In this document: positions 6,325 through 8,959 of the stretch, one piece after another
Numbering within the stretch: position 1 is the stretch's first letter
How the letters are laid out: every line of letters starts with the position of its first letter
Origin: CAYPEZ01 sp964409985
Lineage (GTDB): Bacteria > Patescibacteriota > Minisyncoccia > Phycocordibacterales > UBA6899
Assembly (NCBI GenBank): GCA_964409985.1
Contig: CAYPEZ010000036.1
Location: forward strand, 1 to 8,959
DNA: 8,959 bases
Direction of reading: 5' to 3'
Made by a program: the position numbers and the translations under genes
Notes under the pieces: generated by a model
The model's input: only the letters and a program-made list of their open reading frames with translations
Told to the model about the DNA's origin: nothing
Database searches by the model: none

Positions 6325-7260
6325 CTATGTGCTCAATTCTTGAGCAAGGAACCACTCATATGTCTTTTTGATTCCTTCTTGGAGCGATGTTTTTGGCTTC
6401 CACCCTAGGGCTTGGATCTTGCTGATATCAAGCTGCTTCTTAGGTGTTCCATCAGGTTTTGTGGAGTCCCAGACGATCTTTCCTTTGTATTCAACCACCT
6501 GTGCGACGATTTCCGTCAGTTCTTTAATGGTCATATCAATTCCAGTCCCCACATTCACGATAGATGAGCCGTCATACACATTCATCAGAAGCACGAGCGC
6601 ATCAGCAAGGTCGTCAATATAGAGAAACTCTCGGTAGACTTTCCCAGTTCCCCAAGCAGTCACTGTGGGGGAGTTGGCGATCTTCGCTTCGTGGAAGCGG
6701 CGAATGAGTGCTGGAAGGACGTGCGAATTCGTAGGATGGAAATTATCTCCCGGTCCATAAAGGTTGGTTGGCATTGCAGAGATGAAATTTTTTCCATGCT
6801 GTTGTCGATAGGATTTGCAAAGTGAAATTCCTGCAATTTTGGCGATTGCATATGCTTCGTTCGTCTGCTCAAGTGGGCCTGTCAAAAGATATTCTTCTTT
6901 GATTGGCTGCGGTGCTTCACGTGGGTAGATACAAGAACTTCCGAGAAAGAGGAGTTTTTTAGCTCCATAGAGATGGGCTGCGTTTATCATGTTCGCCTCA
7001 ATCATCAGGTTCTCATAGGAGAAGTCTGCAGGGTAGGTGTTGTTCGCCACGATGCCTCCTACTTTTGCACCAGAGACAAAAACATATTCTGGCTGCTCCT
7101 TTTTGAAGAAAGCCTCGACGTCCGTCTGGCGCGTCAAGTCAAGCTCAGCCCGAGTTCGGGTAATGATATTCGTGTACCCTTGTTTTTCGAGGGCTCTGAC
7201 GATCGAACTCCCGACGAGCCCTCGATGACCTGCGACGAAAATTTTAGCGTTTTTTTCCAT
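6325..7260 (-). CDS. fcl: GDP-L-fucose synthase
   Basis: A 311-residue extended SDR that performs 3,5-epimerisation and NADPH-dependent 4-reduction of GDP-4-keto-6-deoxy-D-mannose to GDP-L-fucose. The N-terminal motif is GHRGLVGS (11-18), and AKVGGI and GSSCIYP (107-113) follow. The catalytic set is complete and offset by one from the E. coli enzyme: Ser108, Cys110, Tyr137, Lys141, His180 and Arg188. Length is close to the family norm of about 320. The ATG at 7260 has AAGGGG just upstream, one of the few good ribosome binding sites in the window, and it lies within the end of gmd (17-base overlap), which implies translational coupling. Product confidence is high; wcaG is a common synonym. Confidence 0.96.
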   Translation of the reverse strand: MEKNAKIFVAGHRGLVGSSIVRALEKQGYTNIITRTRAELDLTRQTDVEAFFKKEQPEYVFVSGAKVGGIVANNTYPADFSYENLMIEANMINAAHLYGAKKLLFLGSSCIYPREAPQPIKEEYLLTGPLEQTNEAYAIAKIAGISLCKSYRQQHGKNFISAMPTNLYGPGDNFHPTNSHVLPALIRRFHEAKIANSPTVTAWGTGKVYREFLYIDDLADALVLLMNVYDGSSIVNVGTGIDMTIKELTEIVAQVVEYKGKIVWDSTKPDGTPKKQLDISKIQALGWKPKTSLQEGIKKTYEWFLAQELST

Positions 7261-8317
7261 GCCCCTTAGTTTTTTTGGTATTTTTCGGGTCTTCAGCTTC
7301 GAAATCCGCTTCCACCATCAAGTCGACGAGTTTTTCAAAAGTAATTTTCGGTTTCCAGCCGAGCTCTTTTTTTGCTTTTGAATAGTCTCCAATCAAGACA
7401 TCAACTTCTGCTGGGCGGAAGTATCGTGGATCAATTTCGATGAGTACTTTACCGGTTTTTCGATCGACGCCTTTTTCGTTCACGCCCTTACCTTTCCACA
7501 CGATGTCGTAGCCAAGTTTTTTTGCTGCTCGCTCTACGAGCTCACGTACGGTGTGTGTCTCTCCTGTCGCAAGGACGAAATCATCCGGAGTGTCATGCTG
7601 GAGCATGAGCCACATGCCATAGACGTAGTCTTGTGCGTGGCCCCAGTCGCGTTTAGCATCGAGATTGCCGAGACGGAGGCGATCTTCGAGGCCGTGCTTG
7701 ATGCGTGCGAGTCCGCGCGTGACCTTGCGGGTGACGAACGTTTCGCCGCGACGCGGAGATTCGTGGTTGAAGAGAATACCGTTCGAGGCAAAGAGACCAT
7801 AGCTTTCTCGGTAATTTCTTGTGATCCAGTATCCGAAAACTTTTGCAACGGCATATGGGGAGCGTGGGTGGAATGGGGTCTCTTCGGATTGGGGGATCTC
7901 ATGGACCTTCCCGAACATCTCTGATGACGATGCTTGATAGAATCTTGCCCCATTATTGAGTTCTCGAACAGCTTCGAGAATGCGTAAGACACCGAGTGCA
8001 TCAATGTTTGCGCTATATTCAGGAATATCAAAACTGACGCGAACATGGCTTTGGGCAGCGAGATTGTAAATCTCATTTGGAGAGATCTTTTTTATAAGTT
8101 TCGAGACGCTACTTCCATCAGCGAGATCTCCGTAATGAAGAAAGAGGCGCGCATCTTTATAGGTCTTATAGAGATGGTCAATGCGATCTGTTTTGAAATT
8201 GCTCGTTCGACGGACGATTGCATGAACCTCGTAGCCTTTTTCAAGAAGGAGTTCAGCTAAATATGATCCATCTTGCCCCGTAATTCCAGTAATGAGTGCT
8301 TTTTTCCCTTTTTTCAT
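7244..8317 (-). CDS. gmd: GDP-mannose 4,6-dehydratase
   Basis: A 357-residue extended SDR that converts GDP-D-mannose to GDP-4-keto-6-deoxy-D-mannose, the first step to GDP-L-fucose and other GDP-6-deoxyhexoses. It has GITGQDGSYLAE (11-22), the catalytic segment ASSSEMFG with Ser131 in the Thr position and Glu133, then Tyr155 and Lys159 (YAVAK), and NHESPRRGETFVTRK, a hallmark of Gmd substrate binding. The last about 17 residues form a lysine-rich tail (PKNTKKTKGHGKKR) not needed by the fold; its codons overlap the start of fcl. The ATG at 8317 starts MKKGKKALITG. No Shine-Dalgarno sequence is visible, and a TATAAT box lies 21-26 bases upstream, so the leader should be short. Product confidence is high. 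Confidence 0.96.
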   Translation of the reverse strand: MKKGKKALITGITGQDGSYLAELLLEKGYEVHAIVRRTSNFKTDRIDHLYKTYKDARLFLHYGDLADGSSVSKLIKKISPNEIYNLAAQSHVRVSFDIPEYSANIDALGVLRILEAVRELNNGARFYQASSSEMFGKVHEIPQSEETPFHPRSPYAVAKVFGYWITRNYRESYGLFASNGILFNHESPRRGETFVTRKVTRGLARIKHGLEDRLRLGNLDAKRDWGHAQDYVYGMWLMLQHDTPDDFVLATGETHTVRELVERAAKKLGYDIVWKGKGVNEKGVDRKTGKVLIEIDPRYFRPAEVDVLIGDYSKAKKELGWKPKITFEKLVDLMVEADFEAEDPKNTKKTKGHGKKR

Positions 8318-8337
8318 ACAGTATTCTGATAAATGGC

Positions 8338-8343
8338 ATTATA
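8338..8343 (-). promoter_or_regulatory. -10 element of the probable gmd-fcl promoter
   Basis: A perfect TATAAT on the - strand (8343-8338) would start transcription near 8331, about 14 bases before the gmd ATG. The -35 at normal spacing is poor (TACTTT); a TTGTCA lies at 8373-8368 but 24 bases away, too far for a usual promoter. Confidence 0.4.
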
Positions 8344-8366
8344 CATTTGGAACACGGGAAAAAGTA

Positions 8367-8394
8367 TTGACAACACATATTTGTATTGTTTATT
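8367..8394 (+). promoter_or_regulatory. possible promoter of the membrane glycosyltransferase gene
   Basis: A perfect TTGACA (8367-8372) is followed after 16 bases by TTTATT (8389-8394, 4 of 6 to consensus). It would give a leader of about 70 bases before the ATG at 8470. A weaker alternative, TTGCTC (8425-8430) and TAGACT (8448-8453) with 17-base spacing, would give a leader of about 10 bases. The gap 8318-8469 thus holds divergent promoters and no gene that I can support. Confidence 0.4.
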
Positions 8395-8469
8395 CCTTTT
8401 ATTGAGTGAGCCCATTCTTAGCACTTGCTCTTTAGAGGCAGCTTCATTAGACTTCGGTCCATTGAATAT

Positions 8470-8959
8470 ATGAATCTTTTTGCATCTGTGAAAAGTGCAT
8501 TTAGGGATCCTCGCGCCCAAAAGATTGTTTTGGTGAGTCTTTTCTTCGGGTCTATCTTTTTGTGTATCTCGGCATTTCGTAACGCCGACGTTCCTTTTGC
8601 GGAAACAAATTCCGATGGATACATTCCATTAGCGATTTCGCTATACCAGCATCATGTATTTTCTTATGGTACGACGAGCCCTTTTGCTCCCGAGGTTGCG
8701 CATGCTCCAGGGTATCCATTTTTCTTGGCAGTGACAGCTGCCCCTTGGTCAAATGTCTATCCAGCGCTTGTTCTACAAATATTTCTTTTGGCAATCTCAG
8801 CCGTCGTCTTGTATTACGTGTTTGAAGGGATCTTTTCTGAACACATTCGGTTTTTTGGAGCACTTGTGTTTTCTATCGAACCTTTCACCCTCTATACAGC
8901 CACACAGGCTTTATCCGATTGTGTGTTCTTGTTCTTATTGCTGCTCTCCCTTCTTATGC
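8470..8959 (+). CDS. GT-C type membrane glycosyltransferase (GT39/ArnT-like), 3' end cut off
   Basis: The first 163 residues of a multi-pass membrane protein; the frame is still open at the window edge. After a short basic N-terminus there is a membrane segment at about 19-36, then an outer loop with TNSDGY (46-51) whose Asp49 sits where GT-C enzymes carry their catalytic acidic residue. HAPGYPFFLA (78-87) is the typical P-G-Y-P element of the PMT/ArnT-like group. Further hydrophobic segments lie at about 98-118, 126-143 and 150-163. Such enzymes move a sugar from a polyprenyl-phosphate donor to a lipid, protein or glycan outside the membrane. The start is the first ATG after an in-frame TAG at 8419; no ribosome binding site is seen. 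Fold class is likely, donor and acceptor unknown. Confidence 0.78.
   Translation, partial: MNLFASVKSAFRDPRAQKIVLVSLFFGSIFLCISAFRNADVPFAETNSDGYIPLAISLYQHHVFSYGTTSPFAPEVAHAPGYPFFLAVTAAPWSNVYPALVLQIFLLAISAVVLYYVFEGIFSEHIRFFGALVFSIEPFTLYTATQALSDCVFLFLLLLSLLM

Noticed and set aside
6318..6345. Two overlapping small hairpins (GAGCAC/GTGCTC and GCTCAA/TTGAGC) at the end of fcl
   Set aside because: Short 6-bp stems mostly within coding sequence and without a T-run. The better terminator lies just beyond at 6279-6309.
7553..7924. 123-residue open frame on the + strand inside gmd
   Set aside because: Antisense shadow of a strongly conserved gene; no recognisable domain and no ribosome binding site.
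1..8959. tRNA, rRNA, CRISPR array or riboswitch
   Set aside because: I found no cloverleaf, rRNA-like or regularly spaced repeat sequence. All gaps between genes are under about 265 bases and are explained by promoters, terminators or the gene remnant.

Overview
The window looks like a nucleotide-sugar and surface-glycan island from a small-genome bacterium, most plausibly a member of the Candidate Phyla Radiation (Patescibacteria). This is inference. It rests on dense gene packing, mostly absent Shine-Dalgarno sequences, very short predicted leaders, and a KdsC-type phosphatase beside Gram-negative-style sugar genes without any other LPS gene in view. Every complete gene ends in TAA or TAG, and no gene contains an in-frame TGA, so the standard bacterial code fits.

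Left part (1-2087): the window opens inside a HAD phosphatase domain of the KdsC family, whose first catalytic motif lies just outside the window. A small cupin of the sugar-phosphate type follows on the same strand. Next, on the opposite strand, is a stand-alone P-loop kinase with its own consensus promoter and a strong intrinsic terminator. Immediately beyond the kinase promoter lies a second copy of the last 29 codons of the KdsC-like gene. It is 87% identical at DNA level with almost only silent differences, and it is fused to unrelated sequence. The cupin and kinase therefore sit between two copies of the same gene end, which points to a past insertion/deletion or recombination.

Middle part (2088-6280): three + strand genes form an operon: an SDR dehydrogenase (NAD-type), an aldehyde dehydrogenase with a complete active site, and a full-length single-chain transketolase. 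Together with the KdsC-like phosphatase they look like a route to an acidic or branched sugar, possibly a CMP-activated ulosonic acid. The exact product cannot be read from the sequence.

Right part (6288-8959): on the - strand, gmd and fcl overlap by 17 bases and encode the two-step conversion of GDP-D-mannose to GDP-L-fucose. They converge on the transketolase over a shared terminator. Divergent from gmd, the window ends inside a multi-pass GT-C type membrane glycosyltransferase, a possible user of the sugars or of a lipid-linked form of them.
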